From contig NC_087092.1 of the NCBI RefSeq assembly GCF_963855985.1, positions 11,842,001 to 11,906,000 on the forward strand: a DNA stretch of 64,000 bases. Reading direction: 5' to 3'. Source of the stretch: Ostrinia nubilalis. Its lineage: Eukaryota; Arthropoda; Insecta; Lepidoptera; Crambidae. Position numbers and translations under genes: made by a program. The notes below the pieces were generated by a model. It made no database searches. It was not told the origin of the DNA and saw only the letters and a list, made by a program, of their open reading frames with translations. Shown here in pieces: positions 1-10,953 of the stretch; within the stretch, counting starts at the first letter, position 1, and each line of letters opens with the position of its first letter.

Positions 1-689
1 AATAATAATTTCAACCAATCTGATGGATGAATTGAGCTTAGTACTACTACAAAGGGCCGCAAGGAGCTTCGTTTAGTAAATATGTACTACGATAATAACT
101 CCAAATATAAAAGACTTGATTTGTCAATCGTCGGTGATTTAATTTTGCACGTAGGTAGGTATATTTGGTTTTAATGCTAAAGAGAAGAAAAGAAAGAAGA
201 AAGCACTGTCAGAAAAGTAAACTTTTTACATAATATTTTCATGGAAAGATTGATTTTCTTCGCTTTTAGAACTAACTTAATTTAACGTATTTAAGTTGTC
301 CATCAGTTTAACTTAAGCAACTACTTTCCTTGCTGTTACAATTAATATTAGTTACTTAAATAAAGCTTAAATGTATTTGCTAAAAGTTAACTAATCGTCA
401 TTTTATTGCGCCTATTTATTTCCCAATAAGGCAGTCTGAAAATCGCCATAAGGAATCGAATTCGCAATAATTGGCGTTTATGGGTCATAAATCCTACGTG
501 CCCCGGATGCAATCTAGACGGTCCTAATATCGATAAAAAGTTGCCACTTTATTGGCAGGTGCGAATATAATCTGTATTTGATTTTAACGATTTTTTAATA
601 CACATGTGACTCATAATATTTTTTTTAATAATCCGTGGTCCTTGAGTTGAGTAACTTTTGAGTAGTTACGTGAGCAATAAGTTTACTTA
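1..689. other. AT-rich non-coding DNA
   Basis: No coding region or RNA gene could be supported here. It is AT-rich, unique-looking sequence of the kind seen throughout the window, probably intronic or intergenic. Confidence 0.5.
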
Positions 690-809
690 TGCCAGTTTTC
701 ACCATCGGCATCAATCCCAAATTTTTGTGACCCCAATGAAAACAAAATTCCTATTACGGGTTACCATAGGGCTCACTTAAAAATTAGGGATTAATGGTGA
801 AAACGGGCA
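690..809. mobile_element. 120-bp MITE with TA target duplication
   Basis: The ends are inverted copies: TGCCAGTTTTCACCAT on the left and, read from the right end inward, TGCCCGTTTTCACCAT. Both ends are followed outward by TA (688-689 and 810-811), the duplication left by Tc1/mariner-type transposases. There is no coding capacity, so it is a non-autonomous miniature element. Class assignment rests only on the TA duplication and terminal repeats. Confidence 0.7.
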
Positions 810-1723
810 TATCCATTTAAGATTTTTTAAAGGTTAAACTTTCTAAATTACTTACTAATCAAATTGTTATATTTTGTTAGTTATATAGAATTAGAGGGAA
901 ACTTCTTTTTATCCAAGACAGTTTCTCGGGACCAAAAACTTGAACTCGAGTGGTTTTCAATCGAATTATAATCACACGAGAACTTTAACTCGATCGATCA
1001 TATTGACTCATCAATTAGGTACGATATCTTAAACGTGCCGTTGGATCGGAGCTTTAATTAATTAGTGATGTCGATGCATCCATGTAATAAGCGACAGTGA
1101 TTTGTCGATCAGGTGAAATTATCGAGTTAATATCGCGAAATTACAGTTTCATTAAACGGCATTCAATATTACTTGTATCAAACGCCGTACATGATCTATC
1201 ATCTAACATGATTTTTTCGGTAGAGTTTCTGTTAAACGAACCGTAATTTTAGCGGGTTACAACACTTCGATAATGTTTCAAATTCTTTATTGAGTTATAG
1301 GCTAAATTCACATTCAGTTTCGTAGTTTTTTTGATCCTCGCTTTCGTCATCATCTGGTATCAGTCACATCAATACCTATGTTCTTATATACTATAGGAAT
1401 TTATTTGCGTTTGTCACTATGATTAACTGTACAAAATACGAGTAGTTCAATTCTCAATGCCCTTAATTAAGTAATATCTGTAGTAACCTTAATTATGCAA
1501 TAAATGCCAAGTTATTATCGTATCTTGGAACGAAGTAAACAATATGGCGCGCCATTTCTAAAAGCGGCTCGAAGACAATCTTGTCAGAGTCATAACAACT
1601 CAATAAAAATGGCTCAGGCAAAATGGAAACCTGTGTCCCAGATTTTACGACTGTTTTCAGTAAACGTGTGATCTTAGGAAGATTCCTTTCCATAAAGTTG
1701 TAGGGATCAGCGGGGCTACTATC
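810..1723. other. Non-coding DNA next to the copia insertion
   Basis: Nothing recognisable is encoded. A short minus-strand open frame at 1493-1762 runs into the LTR and has no family resemblance. The stretch ends at the ACGTT target site (1724-1728) used by the copia element. Confidence 0.5.
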
Positions 1724-1728
1724 ACGTT

Positions 1729-1910
1729 TATTGAGAATAATGATAAACTGTTTGTAGATCAACTTGCTTTTATTTCAGCACATTTTATATTAATACAAAT
1801 TAACACCGGTGGGACGCTCGGCGCGACCAGAGAGAAGGAAAAAAAAAATTGACACTAGTGAAGTGCAAATCAATTGACGATCATAGTGTTGTGCTTTATG
1901 TATTTCAACA
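1729..1910 (-). repeat. 3' LTR of the copia element
   Basis: A 182-bp LTR that begins TGTTGAAATAC on the minus strand and ends CTCAATA. The TG start directly follows the purine tract at 1911-1919. It is identical to the copy at 11620-11801, including a run of ten A (plus strand). The outer edge abuts target duplication ACGTT at 1724-1728. Confidence 0.93.
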
Positions 1911-1919
1911 CTCCTCCTC
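1911..1919 (-). other. Polypurine tract (plus-strand primer)
   Basis: The minus strand reads GAGGAGGAG immediately before the LTR start TGTTG. This is the expected position and composition of the RNase H-resistant primer for plus-strand synthesis. Confidence 0.8.
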
Positions 1920-2353
1920 AAATTTAACAATAACGTCTTAAATTTGCTACTTGTAAAGCACCACACTATGTCCCCAAATAAAAACACAATAGTTAGACTA
2001 TAACAATTACAGCTTTACATATTTAAAATTATTAGTGTACTATTTATGTATGTATTTAGTATTCTTTAGTTATCTATCCATACATTTATTACAAGTTAAC
2101 TTAGGTATTTATGTAAGTATTTATCCTATTTATCTTATTAACCATTTACTTTTACTTATTTAATTATACAATACTAATTTGTTTTACTTTTCAGATAAGT
2201 ATATAATCTTAAATCTCACAACAGTCAGCGTTATTACACCTTTTTATATTTACTCATATCATTAATTACTTTCCTTAAGTTAAATTAAACAAAATACAAC
2301 TCCTCCTGAATGTATATAACTTTTATAAAGTTTTAATAAAGTGTTTTTAGTTA
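1920..2353 (-). other. 3' non-coding region of the copia element
   Basis: About 430 bp of AT-rich sequence lies between the pol stop codon and the polypurine tract. It contains a second short purine run near 2303-2309. No coding region is seen. Confidence 0.6.
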
Positions 2354-3355
2354 CTAACTCATAAAGTGATTAACACAGTTTACAAACTTTTCTTTACATA
2401 AGCTTTTAGTCATTAAATCTGCTAAGTTATCATTTGAATTTACATATTCAATGTTGATGATGTTCTTTTCAATAAGATCTTTCAAGAAATGAGCCCTTAT
2501 GTCAATGTGCTTAGTTCTTTTAGAATTTTCGTAACTTTTCGACATAGATATAGCACTTATATTATCAACAAGTAAAATAGCATCACTATTGATGCTCAGG
2601 TGTTTGCTGAGGCCCTTGATGTTTACCAGCTCCTGTGCAGCAGCAGCAGCAGCGACGTACTCCGATTCAGCGGTGGATAGCGCCACACACGATTGCTTTT
2701 TCGAAAACCAAGCTATAGGGTTCACTCCATGTAATATTATGCTGCCGCTTACGCTTTTCCTGTCGCTTCTGTCTCCAGCCCAGTCTGCATCAGAGAATCC
2801 ATACAGGTTTGTATCTTTAGTCTTTCGAAATATTATACCTTTATCTTTGGTTTCTTTTAGGTAGCGTAGCACTCTCTTACTAGCTTTCCACAGTTGTTCA
2901 TTTGGTTTATCTAGGTATCTACTCAGATAGGATACCACAAATGTCAAGTCCGGTCTCGAAGTCACAGTTAAGTATAGCAGGCTTCCAATCAATTCACGGT
3001 AGGGTACATTCAGTATTTCTTCATTATCATTTATTTTTATATTGTAGTCTATTTCCATAGGTGTCTTCATTCCTTTGCAGTCAGTCATATTATATTTCTT
3101 TAGTATTCTCTCTATCATATTAGTTTGTTTTATTTTTATAGAATCTTCATTTCTCTCAACTTGCATGCCTAAAAATGTTTTCATTTTTCCTAGGTTCTTC
3201 GCATTGAATTGTCTAATTAATTCCTTTATAGTAGTTTCTCCATTTCCAATAATGAGAATATCATCGACGTATATCAACATCCAGCAGTCTTTTTTTGTAG
3301 TACATACAGTAGTCGTATTCTGACCGTAGAAATCCATTTCTCTTCGCGAATTCAT
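2354..3355 (-). CDS. copia pol, C-terminal part: RT YVDD motif and RNase H
   Basis: This frame carries the end of the copia reverse transcriptase and RNase H. Visible are the catalytic YVDD motif (about residues 29-32), the SRPDLTF and LRYLK motifs usual in copia RT, and RNase H with DADWAGD, STAESEY and RTKHIDI motifs near the C-terminus. An alanine-rich stretch in RNase H is encoded by a short GCA/GCT/GCC run near 2637-2653. It overlaps the upstream gag-pol frame by about 95 bases. The first residues before the YVDD region are not homologous in this frame, so the true boundary is the frame break near 3295 and not the first ATG. It would normally be one polyprotein with the 3261-6119 frame. 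Confidence 0.9.
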   Translation of the reverse strand: MNSRREMDFYGQNTTTVCTTKKDCWMLIYVDDILIIGNGETTIKELIRQFNAKNLGKMKTFLGMQVERNEDSIKIKQTNMIERILKKYNMTDCKGMKTPMEIDYNIKINDNEEILNVPYRELIGSLLYLTVTSRPDLTFVVSYLSRYLDKPNEQLWKASKRVLRYLKETKDKGIIFRKTKDTNLYGFSDADWAGDRSDRKSVSGSIILHGVNPIAWFSKKQSCVALSTAESEYVAAAAAAQELVNIKGLSKHLSINSDAILLVDNISAISMSKSYENSKRTKHIDIRAHFLKDLIEKNIINIEYVNSNDNLADLMTKSLCKEKFVNCVNHFMS

Positions 3356-6119
3356 CTATAGTTTCATTCCAACATTTAGGAGATTCTGTCAGTCCATACA
3401 ATGCTCGCTTCAGTTTCAACACTGTATTTTTATTTTTAGTTTCATATCCTTTTGGTACTTTTATGTATACATCCGACTTTAGCATTCCATTCAAAAATGC
3501 GGTTGGTATGTCTAGTTGTACAATTTCAAGATCTTCTTGTACTGCTTTTGAAATAAACATTCTTACTGTAGCATGTCTCGCAACTGGTGCATAATTATTT
3601 TCAAAAATATCTTCTTTCTTCTGTTGAAATCCTCTCACGACTAACCTTGCTTTCTTAGTTCCTTCTTCTTTTTCTTTAAAAATCCACTTTGTATCTATTG
3701 ATTTCATTCCCTTCGGTAATTTTGTTTCTTCCCATGTTTCCAATTTCTCAAGTGCTTGTAATTCATGATTTATTGCTTCTTTCCACTCAGTATTCTTTAT
3801 TGCTTCTTCATACGAGTTTGGTACACTGGCGCTTAGACAAATGACGATATTACTTTCATATTGTTGTAGATATGCTGGTCGTTTCACTATTCTTCCTGCT
3901 TTAGTACAGTATTTTTCTTCATCTAATTCTTCAGTTTCTTCACTTGAACTTTCATTTCCATTGTCTGTATCTATTTCTTCTTCCTGTTGTAAATACTTTC
4001 CTTGTTTAATTTCTTCCTTCTGACTGTATTGAAAATCAGTTTCATCGAATTGCACATCTCTTGACACAATAATTGAGTTATTTTCCGGATTCCACAGTCT
4101 ATATCCCACAGTACCATAACCAACCATCCTTGTTTCTTGCGCTCTTTTATTCAATTTTCCTTGTCTTGGTATGATAGTAGCCCACACTCTTGAACCAAAT
4201 ACTCGCAGTCGTGATAAGTCAGTTTTCCCATATCTCATGAAGCATGGTGTCTTGAAATTGATCGCCCTTGAGGGAGATCTGTTCAGTTGGTAAGCTGCGC
4301 ATTGTATCGCTTCACACCACAATGTCTTGGGCAATTTTGTCTCTGCAAACAAAGTTCTCACTTTATCACACAAGGTTCTATTTAAGCGCTCCGCCACTCC
4401 ATTTTGTTGCGGGGAATAAGGTAAGGTATATTCCAATCGTATTCCTTTATTTCTACAAAAGTTTTTTACTTTAAGTGCTGTAAACTCTGCGCCATTGTCA
4501 CATCGAATCCTTTGAACTTTATTACTTATGTCATTTTCCAACCTTCTTATGTAATTTATTAATATATCGGTTGCTTCAGATTTATTTACCATTGGAAACA
4601 CTACGCAAAAATGAGAGTAATCATCCAAAATAGTCAAAAAATATCTCTCACCGTTAAGTCCACATTCTCTGACAGGTCCTGCTATATCGGTGTGTAACAT
4701 TTCGCCCACTCTCCTCGATCTTGGTTTTGATGTCTCCTTGAACGGTCGCCTTGTAGCTTTCCCCTCCATACATGGGCTGCAAACTTTATTACTTGTTGGT
4801 AACTGCATTATACCTAAACATTTTCTATTTAAATGTCCTAATCTTTGATGCCAGATATTATTGGAAAGATCATCATCACACTGATTACTAGCTTTACTCA
4901 TGTTACATTTTACAAAATTTATATTTGCATTCAATTTATACAACCTGTTTTCGCAATAGCCAACCAAATTAACATGTGTGCCCTTTATTATGACATTATT
5001 TTTGTTAAAATTTACCAAAAATCCAGCTTCAGTTATTTTCTTTACAGATAATAAGTTATAAGTGACATTTTCAACAATTAACGCTTCTATTTTTATGTTA
5101 TTATTTTTATGTTTAAATCTCAAGGTTCCAATTTTATTGGTTGTTATGTATTGACCATTTGCAACAAATATTTTTATATGTTTATCCAAGCTTTTAACAT
5201 TTGACATGTACTTTTCATACTTATTACTTACAATGTGTTGTGTACAACCGGAATCCACAATAAAATTAATTTCAAAATCATTGCCAGCAGCAGTTAACAT
5301 CTCTTGTTCACTCGCAATGAAACTCAGGTCACTTTGATGTAGTAAAGATGACGGTTGATATCCTCTTGATCCTCGTCCTTGCCTTCCTCGGCCTCTGCCA
5401 CGGCTCCTTGCATTATTCCTCCTCTGCTCCGGTACTTTTTCCTTATTTTTGCATTCGTATGATTTGTGGCCGGGTTTTCCGCATGTATAACAGGTGATGA
5501 AAGCCTTTTCTTCGTGGTCTTCATTACTCACATTTAATTTAGTTTGTGCGTCGAGTAGTCTCGCTTTTACAAAGTCAAAGCTCAAACTCTTCTCCGTTGC
5601 CATTGTTTCAATTGAGGTTATGACATGATCATATTCCTTGGGTAGTGAAGATAGCAGATAGCAAATTTTGTCGTCTTCTTCTATTTGTACGTCAATGGCT
5701 TGTAGATCGCTTATTATCGAGCAGAACTTGATCAAATAAGTCTGTAATGGTTCTGTGCATTTCATGGACAAAAGTTTTCTCTTTAGGTAAAATCTATTAT
5801 ATACGCTTCTTCGTTCGAAGTTATTTTCCAATAACGTTAGCATTTCTTTTGCATTACACGCATTTCTTATAATTTCCACATATTTGTCGGAAATGCACTG
5901 AGCTATGAGTGATTTGGCTCGGGCATCATCCTTCATGAATTGTTTGTCATGTTCCTTTGTTTTGTCCTCCTCCAAAACATATGATACACCTTTTTCCTCC
6001 AATATCAATTTCAGACGAAATTTCCATGTGCTGAAATTTGTGTTCTCATTTAGAAGTGGCAAAGTGGTAGCCGCCGCAGCAACGTCCGCAGACGCCATTT
6101 TTGTCGAAGTCACACTCAC
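3261..6119 (-). CDS. copia gag-protease-integrase-RT polyprotein, interrupted in RT
   Basis: A 952-residue copia polyprotein. Domains in order: gag of the UBN2/DUF4219 type (about 20-200); a CCHC zinc knuckle (C210 to C223) followed by an RG-rich tract; aspartic protease with DSG at 289-291; integrase zinc-binding site (H424, H429, C447, C450); integrase core with D478, D541 and E577, a D-35-E spacing; and the first part of the reverse transcriptase, including a LDIPTAFLNG motif. Integrase is encoded before RT, which defines copia against gypsy and BEL. The frame ends shortly before the YVDD motif because of a run of seven A (minus strand, near 3291-3297). One A fewer would continue into the 2354-3355 frame. 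The start at 6119 is the first ATG of the open frame; another ATG lies seven codons inside. Confidence 0.92.
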   Translation of the reverse strand: MSVTSTKMASADVAAAATTLPLLNENTNFSTWKFRLKLILEEKGVSYVLEEDKTKEHDKQFMKDDARAKSLIAQCISDKYVEIIRNACNAKEMLTLLENNFERRSVYNRFYLKRKLLSMKCTEPLQTYLIKFCSIISDLQAIDVQIEEDDKICYLLSSLPKEYDHVITSIETMATEKSLSFDFVKARLLDAQTKLNVSNEDHEEKAFITCYTCGKPGHKSYECKNKEKVPEQRRNNARSRGRGRGRQGRGSRGYQPSSLLHQSDLSFIASEQEMLTAAGNDFEINFIVDSGCTQHIVSNKYEKYMSNVKSLDKHIKIFVANGQYITTNKIGTLRFKHKNNNIKIEALIVENVTYNLLSVKKITEAGFLVNFNKNNVIIKGTHVNLVGYCENRLYKLNANINFVKCNMSKASNQCDDDLSNNIWHQRLGHLNRKCLGIMQLPTSNKVCSPCMEGKATRRPFKETSKPRSRRVGEMLHTDIAGPVRECGLNGERYFLTILDDYSHFCVVFPMVNKSEATDILINYIRRLENDISNKVQRIRCDNGAEFTALKVKNFCRNKGIRLEYTLPYSPQQNGVAERLNRTLCDKVRTLFAETKLPKTLWCEAIQCAAYQLNRSPSRAINFKTPCFMRYGKTDLSRLRVFGSRVWATIIPRQGKLNKRAQETRMVGYGTVGYRLWNPENNSIIVSRDVQFDETDFQYSQKEEIKQGKYLQQEEEIDTDNGNESSSEETEELDEEKYCTKAGRIVKRPAYLQQYESNIVICLSASVPNSYEEAIKNTEWKEAINHELQALEKLETWEETKLPKGMKSIDTKWIFKEKEEGTKKARLVVRGFQQKKEDIFENNYAPVARHATVRMFISKAVQEDLEIVQLDIPTAFLNGMLKSDVYIKVPKGYETKNKNTVLKLKRALYGLTESPKCWNETIDEFAKRNGFLRSEYDYCMYYKKRLLDVDIRR

Positions 6120-6705
6120 AATGTGCTACCACAATTTTCAGGATCGCAACCCCTTTTATTGTTCCGTTATCCACTGTTGTAGCTAACTACCAAAGAGCAT
6201 AAAAGAGTAAGAGACGGCACTCCATAGATATTTTTTGAGCTCACGCACACATATGCATTTTAGAGAACGACCCGCAAATCTTTACCAACCGCACAAACTA
6301 CGGGCGGAGCTACCAACATAATGCCTTATTTTCTGACAGTATTAGTGACGTTCGTAATAACTTATCGATTATCGATACTTTGCTAGGGTTGTAATTGCAT
6401 ATCGATATCTAGTATAGGAACCTTCAATATTTTAATGATTACTATTTTTATTTTATACTATGTGTAAGTAAAACGAAGTTTTGTAACGTAAATTATTTAT
6501 TTCGAAATAAAATAGGTATATTACAATAAGTATTGAACATGACATAGCAGTTGTAGGCATGAGGAATTATTGAAAATTATAACAAAGTACAGAAATGATA
6601 ATTTTGTAAACTTTTATTTTCACAACTTTTTCTAAGAAAAAATAGGATTTTTATTTATAAACATCTTTAATTTTCTTATCAGCTGATCGAACCTCAGCCT
6701 CAAGA

Positions 6706-8859
6706 TTACTTTTCAATGCTTTGTTGCTGTGCTTTTTTACTTTTGTCAGCAAAATTGTTTTCACTTTTTATGAAGCTGTCATTAATGATTTTACAACTTT
6801 TTCTTAGAAAAAGGTAACTTAATATTTTAAACATCTTATCATAAATTTCTTTATTATGTTGTTGACATTTAAACCAACTAAAATTACAATTTGTACTCAA
6901 CATTAAGAAAATGAATTTTCCAACATTTTCCATATATATCTGGTCGGCAATATGGTCATGATAAAATTGTTTAGCTTCATTTACGGTGGTACATAATTGA
7001 ATTGTTGGATAAACGAGACTTTTTTTATCATGCCACCATTCGCGAAGAGATATATATGCATACAAATCATTGTCAACAGGAGTTTTCACGCTCAAACACT
7101 CTTCACAAATTAAACAAGAACTGTTCTGTAATAGTTTGGCAGCTAAATACCCGCTTACATATACTACTGGTTGGTTTTCAAGGCTACACAAATTTTCAAT
7201 GGGCTGTTCTAAGTTTTCAGGGTCCGGGATAGACAACACAGGATAAAATTCAGTGTCTGTGGAATCTTGAACATTAATTTTTATTTCTGTTGTTTTTAAA
7301 TTAGTTTTTAAAATGTCTTTATATTCCAGCATATGTTTATTGTTGTCTGCTTCACAATTAGCACTTCTGCTATGAGGCACTTTCAGCCCAGTAACCATGC
7401 TTGTTTTAAGCGCTGCAGTAAAGTGCGTGATAGTGGGATTTCTATTGGTTACACTGTGTTGCCTAATGATTCCAAATAAGTTTTCCAGAGAGTCTTGGTT
7501 AAACTGTCTAAGGTTCATATATTTAAACCCTTCATTCTTTAACTTTTCCCAAATATCGTTTAAGGATTTGATAGATATTTGATATCCCTTTACGCATTTA
7601 ACATTTTTTAGTATCGTGTTTTCTGCTGTTATAAATTTTATGGTTTTTAACTTATCAGTATAAAAGGTCCAAGACTCAATGTGATTACTTGATGTGGAAA
7701 CATTTTCCCGGATCCCTTTCTTTACGTCATTTAAAGATGATGGACCATTTGTACAATCAAATAGTTTATCTAACTGTTCAATCACAAATGCTGTATCATT
7801 GCAATCAGAAACTTCTTTCCATGCCATCATTTTTAAAATAGCTGCCACGGTATTACTCAGAGCATGCGCAGCATACTTCACCCTCATCTTAGTTTTGAAT
7901 GTTGGATTTACAATGGTACTATTCAGTTTTTTAAAATTTAAAAAATTTCTGTTGTGTTCTTCTGCAACTACCAAATGCCTCCATTGTGCAATTTTTCCAT
8001 CGAAAGACATATTTCCACTTTTAAAGAAATTGTTTCGTAATGATTTGAACAAGTGAGGGATGTCATAGATTATAAAAATTTTGTCATTATTTACAGAGAA
8101 AAAGTTGCTATCTATGCCTTGTCCACAGTTTCTTTTTAACATGTTAAGAGCTCCTATATTTGTAGATCCCTGATCACAAACTGTTGTTAGAACCATAAAT
8201 CCGATTTCTTTTAATTTTTTGATGATGTCCGATATAATTTTTGCCAGTTTTGCTGTTGATATTGTGCCTTCCACAAAATAGTGCGCAATATATTGTTTGT
8301 ATTTATGTTTAGCACCCTGTATCATAAACACTAACGCATGGTCTGCAATTTTCTTTTCTCGTCCCATGTTCTCACCCTCTCCATAATCCACGTAGCCATC
8401 CACTTTATCAGCAATTTCGTTATAAATTATCCGTTTCTTTAACGCCATCTCGTCAAATATTAACGAGCAATATTTATTTTCCTTTGGCATACTTGATGCT
8501 TTTGCCTCTAACATATCAATTATATTTTTATTTATACCAGGCTCCATTGGTATATTTTTTAAAATCCTTTGGAGCGTTTTAGTGCTTGGTAGCGTAAACA
8601 GCTTTTGCATATAGCGGTATGCTTTAGGGGACCGTTTAAATATAGCCAAAGCATATATTTTGTTGGCTAAAGTCCACCTTTTTCCTTGTGACTTTTTTTT
8701 GTTATTCTGCACTACATCCTTTACTAACGATGTCAGCACTTCCGAATCTAACTTGTCTAAATTCACTCTTGACTTCGCTATATTCCTTATTGTTTTTTTT
8801 TGCATTTTGTAACTGTCGCCAAAGCCTCTTCTCTTTAATTGTAAATGTTGATGAAGTGT
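6706..8859 (-). CDS. P-like transposase, last exon: catalytic and GTP-binding insertion domains
   Basis: The long last exon encodes the catalytic part of a P-element/THAP9-type transposase; the open frame itself runs back to 8880. Numbered in that 724-residue frame, motifs are: LIFDEM with catalytic candidate D143; TVCDQGS with D236; DIPHLFKSLRNN (273-284), the signature of the GTP-binding insertion domain; and NQDSLENLFGIIRQ with E466. A C-terminal CLICEEC motif is also present. These match the RNase H-like D-D-E fold known for P transposase. The exon starts after an acceptor ending ATTACAG, at 8859. The phase delivered by exon 5 opens a different frame for the first 24 codons or so. That frame has coiled-coil character and shifts into the catalytic frame only if the nine-A run near 8793-8801 loses one A. 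The gene is therefore broken as written, or the assembly has one A too many. Confidence 0.88.
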   Translation of the reverse strand, partial: TLHQHLQLKRRGFGDSYKMQKKTIRNIAKSRVNLDKLDSEVLTSLVKDVVQNNKKKSQGKRWTLANKIYALAIFKRSPKAYRYMQKLFTLPSTKTLQRILKNIPMEPGINKNIIDMLEAKASSMPKENKYCSLIFDEMALKKRIIYNEIADKVDGYVDYGEGENMGREKKIADHALVFMIQGAKHKYKQYIAHYFVEGTISTAKLAKIISDIIKKLKEIGFMVLTTVCDQGSTNIGALNMLKRNCGQGIDSNFFSVNNDKIFIIYDIPHLFKSLRNNFFKSGNMSFDGKIAQWRHLVVAEEHNRNFLNFKKLNSTIVNPTFKTKMRVKYAAHALSNTVAAILKMMAWKEVSDCNDTAFVIEQLDKLFDCTNGPSSLNDVKKGIRENVSTSSNHIESWTFYTDKLKTIKFITAENTILKNVKCVKGYQISIKSLNDIWEKLKNEGFKYMNLRQFNQDSLENLFGIIRQHSVTNRNPTITHFTAALKTSMVTGLKVPHSRSANCEADNNKHMLEYKDILKTNLKTTEIKINVQDSTDTEFYPVLSIPDPENLEQPIENLCSLENQPVVYVSGYLAAKLLQNSSCLICEECLSVKTPVDNDLYAYISLREWWHDKKSLVYPTIQLCTTVNEAKQFYHDHIADQIYMENVGKFIFLMLSTNCNFSWFKCQQHNKEIYDKMFKILSYLFLRKSCKIINDSFIKSENNFADKSKKAQQQSIEK

Positions 8860-8978
8860 CTGTAATAAAAACATTTCCATTAGTAAAAAAAAACAACATT
8901 AAAGCAAATTGAATTGAATATTGGTTAATTAATCAGCAATTTTACTTAGTTTTTTAAATTAGGTATGTTTTATCTTAC

Positions 8979-10953
8979 CTTTCATTTCAATGTTTTTCTT
9001 AGGTCTTTTATAACTGTGGACTAATATTTCTGCCTGTGCATCTTGATGGCAAATGTTTTTATCATCTGAAATATTATAAATATGCAAATGAGTTTAAAAT
9101 TTATTTTGTTGTTTTATGAAACATATTATTTCCAAATCAATCAATCATTATCAAGTTTTAAAAAAATGCAAAGACAGGATAATGATAGCTCTTCTCATAA
9201 AATATGAAGCGTGGGCCCACCTTCAATAACAATGACATAATATTAATTTAAAGGCATTTAGAGGTTTTAATGTTCTGCATTCTGGATGCGGTCTGCGGGT
9301 ATGTCAAGACAATCTGTAAGTGGTCGTGATAAGGCAATCAGTCACGTGTGCTTTGCGTTCTTTGTTCGTATCCGCACGGTCAAATCGCATTAATATAAAA
9401 TGTACAGAAACCTAGAATGTTGTACATATAAGTTCATTTTGACCTGACTGCAGACTGCAGAACGCATCCAGGGTGGCATTCTTTAGTTTGAGGGAAGGCA
9501 TATTTTAGAAGGTAAATAATTAGTTTGTACACTTACCATGAGTAATGGGTTTATAGGTCATATGTTCTGGTGCATTGGAAGTAGAAGGAAGAGGTTCAAA
9601 AGTTGTTTTCGCAGAAATACCAGAATCTGGTATATCCACAGCTCCCAAACATGTTGAATTTAGTTGTTTGGTTGTAGTTGTAAGGGGAACTGAAAGCAGA
9701 TAATGAAATGTGAATTGGGTAATAAAATGTCATGTTCTTACCCAACTTTAGGGTACAATCAGTCTAGTACATGTCTTGCTCACATTAAAAATTACTAGCT
9801 TATAAATATTAGTAAACTAGCTGACCTGGCTAATTAATGTAGATTGCCTAAAATTTTTCAAATTGGTCCGGTACTTTTTTTGAAGAATTTGTATTACACA
9901 AATTACTAAAGTCCCTCTAACTCAACACACATTCTAAGCTAAATTGTGTTACGAGTGGGTTTACTACAATATTCAAGCTGTGGGGTTCTAACCCGCACTT
10001 TAGGCTATCTTGGCTTCGAGTTACGGAGCCGATCAAATACAAACAAACAATTAAATATTTCCTTTTTATATTATTAGTATAATTTTAGATAAACATACCT
10101 CGTTCAACTGGATTTGACTTCTTTGGAATGCAATATGAATGATCATAAAGAACTGTAACAAAGTATAGATATAATTAATAATTGAAATTATATATTATTT
10201 ATTGATAAGCATACAACACATGTTTGTGGTTACAAAGAAAGAACCTTGTTAAATTGCAATCGGTTGGTTTGTTTTGGAAACCAAAGAAAATTAATTAAGA
10301 CATCTAAATAATTCAGAAAAATTGATAGATAGTAAATTAAATTTAAAAAAAATAATTGAAGTCATCATCATACCTGTCTTGAGGTTTTCTTTATTGGAGT
10401 CTTTTACATGAAGAGGAAACTCTGTCAAAACTTCATCTGGCAAGATGGGATTGCTCAATTCCAGTGTTGGAATAGCTGAGTTCTTCAGCCGAGTTCCTTT
10501 GGCATTGAAGGATTCAGGAGTGAAGTGCCCACCACAAACAAACTTCAGTTGGTGTAACTTTTCAATAGGTACATATGCTAAGTCTTCTATGCCAGCATTT
10601 TTAACCCACATTCGACAACTGAAATAAGAAATACCTATTAGAAAAGAAAAAGAATAACAAACTGAAGTTTATTCATCAACTAATTTCTTTTAGTATTGTT
10701 ATGCAATTCATTTACAGAGTACGAAACAAAATACTGAAATTAAAAATTGATTATGGTTATTTACTGTATGATGAAAAATATTAATCCCAGCCTTTAAGTT
10801 TACACAATCAGTAAAATTATCTTGTAATAAATGAGTGTTATTAGAAACTTACCGGTCAGAATCCAGAGGAAACCTACTCAAAAGTAAGGGTGATCCACCA
10901 CGACTTCGCCTCTTATTACAAATAACGCACTTCTTGTTATTTCTACTCTCCAT
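8979..10953 (-). CDS. P-like transposase, exons 1-5, including the THAP DNA-binding domain
   Basis: Five 5' exons can be read with GT-AG introns and consistent phases: exon 1 10853-10953 (ATG at 10953), exon 2 10374-10618, exon 3 10099-10152, exon 4 9537-9689, exon 5 8979-9065. They encode about 213 residues. Exons 1 and 2 make a THAP-type C2CH zinc finger: CVIC in exon 1 (residues 9-12), the invariant W after RCRM, CGGHF, and the closing RLKNSAIPT (the AVPT-like box). Such domains give P transposases sequence-specific binding to their own ends. Exons 3-5 are a low-complexity linker. Each donor (GTAAGT, GTATGA, GTATGT, GTAAGT, GTAAGA) is good by eye. Exon boundaries are my own reading and need transcript support. 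Confidence 0.75.
9276..9482. mobile_element. Short inverted-repeat element in intron 4 of the P-like transposase
   Basis: CTGGATGCGGTCTGCGG near the left edge is matched, inverted, by CTGCAGAACGCATCCAG near the right edge. This indicates a roughly 200-bp MITE inside the intron between exons 4 and 5, a third level of nesting. The exact ends and target duplication are not clear. Confidence 0.45.

Noticed and set aside
3261..3355. Programmed frameshift between copia frames
   Set aside because: Copia elements do not normally shift frame inside RT just before YVDD, and no stimulatory structure is evident. A simple indel is more likely.
10445..10627. Plus-strand 60-codon frame
   Set aside because: Antisense to the THAP-domain exon.
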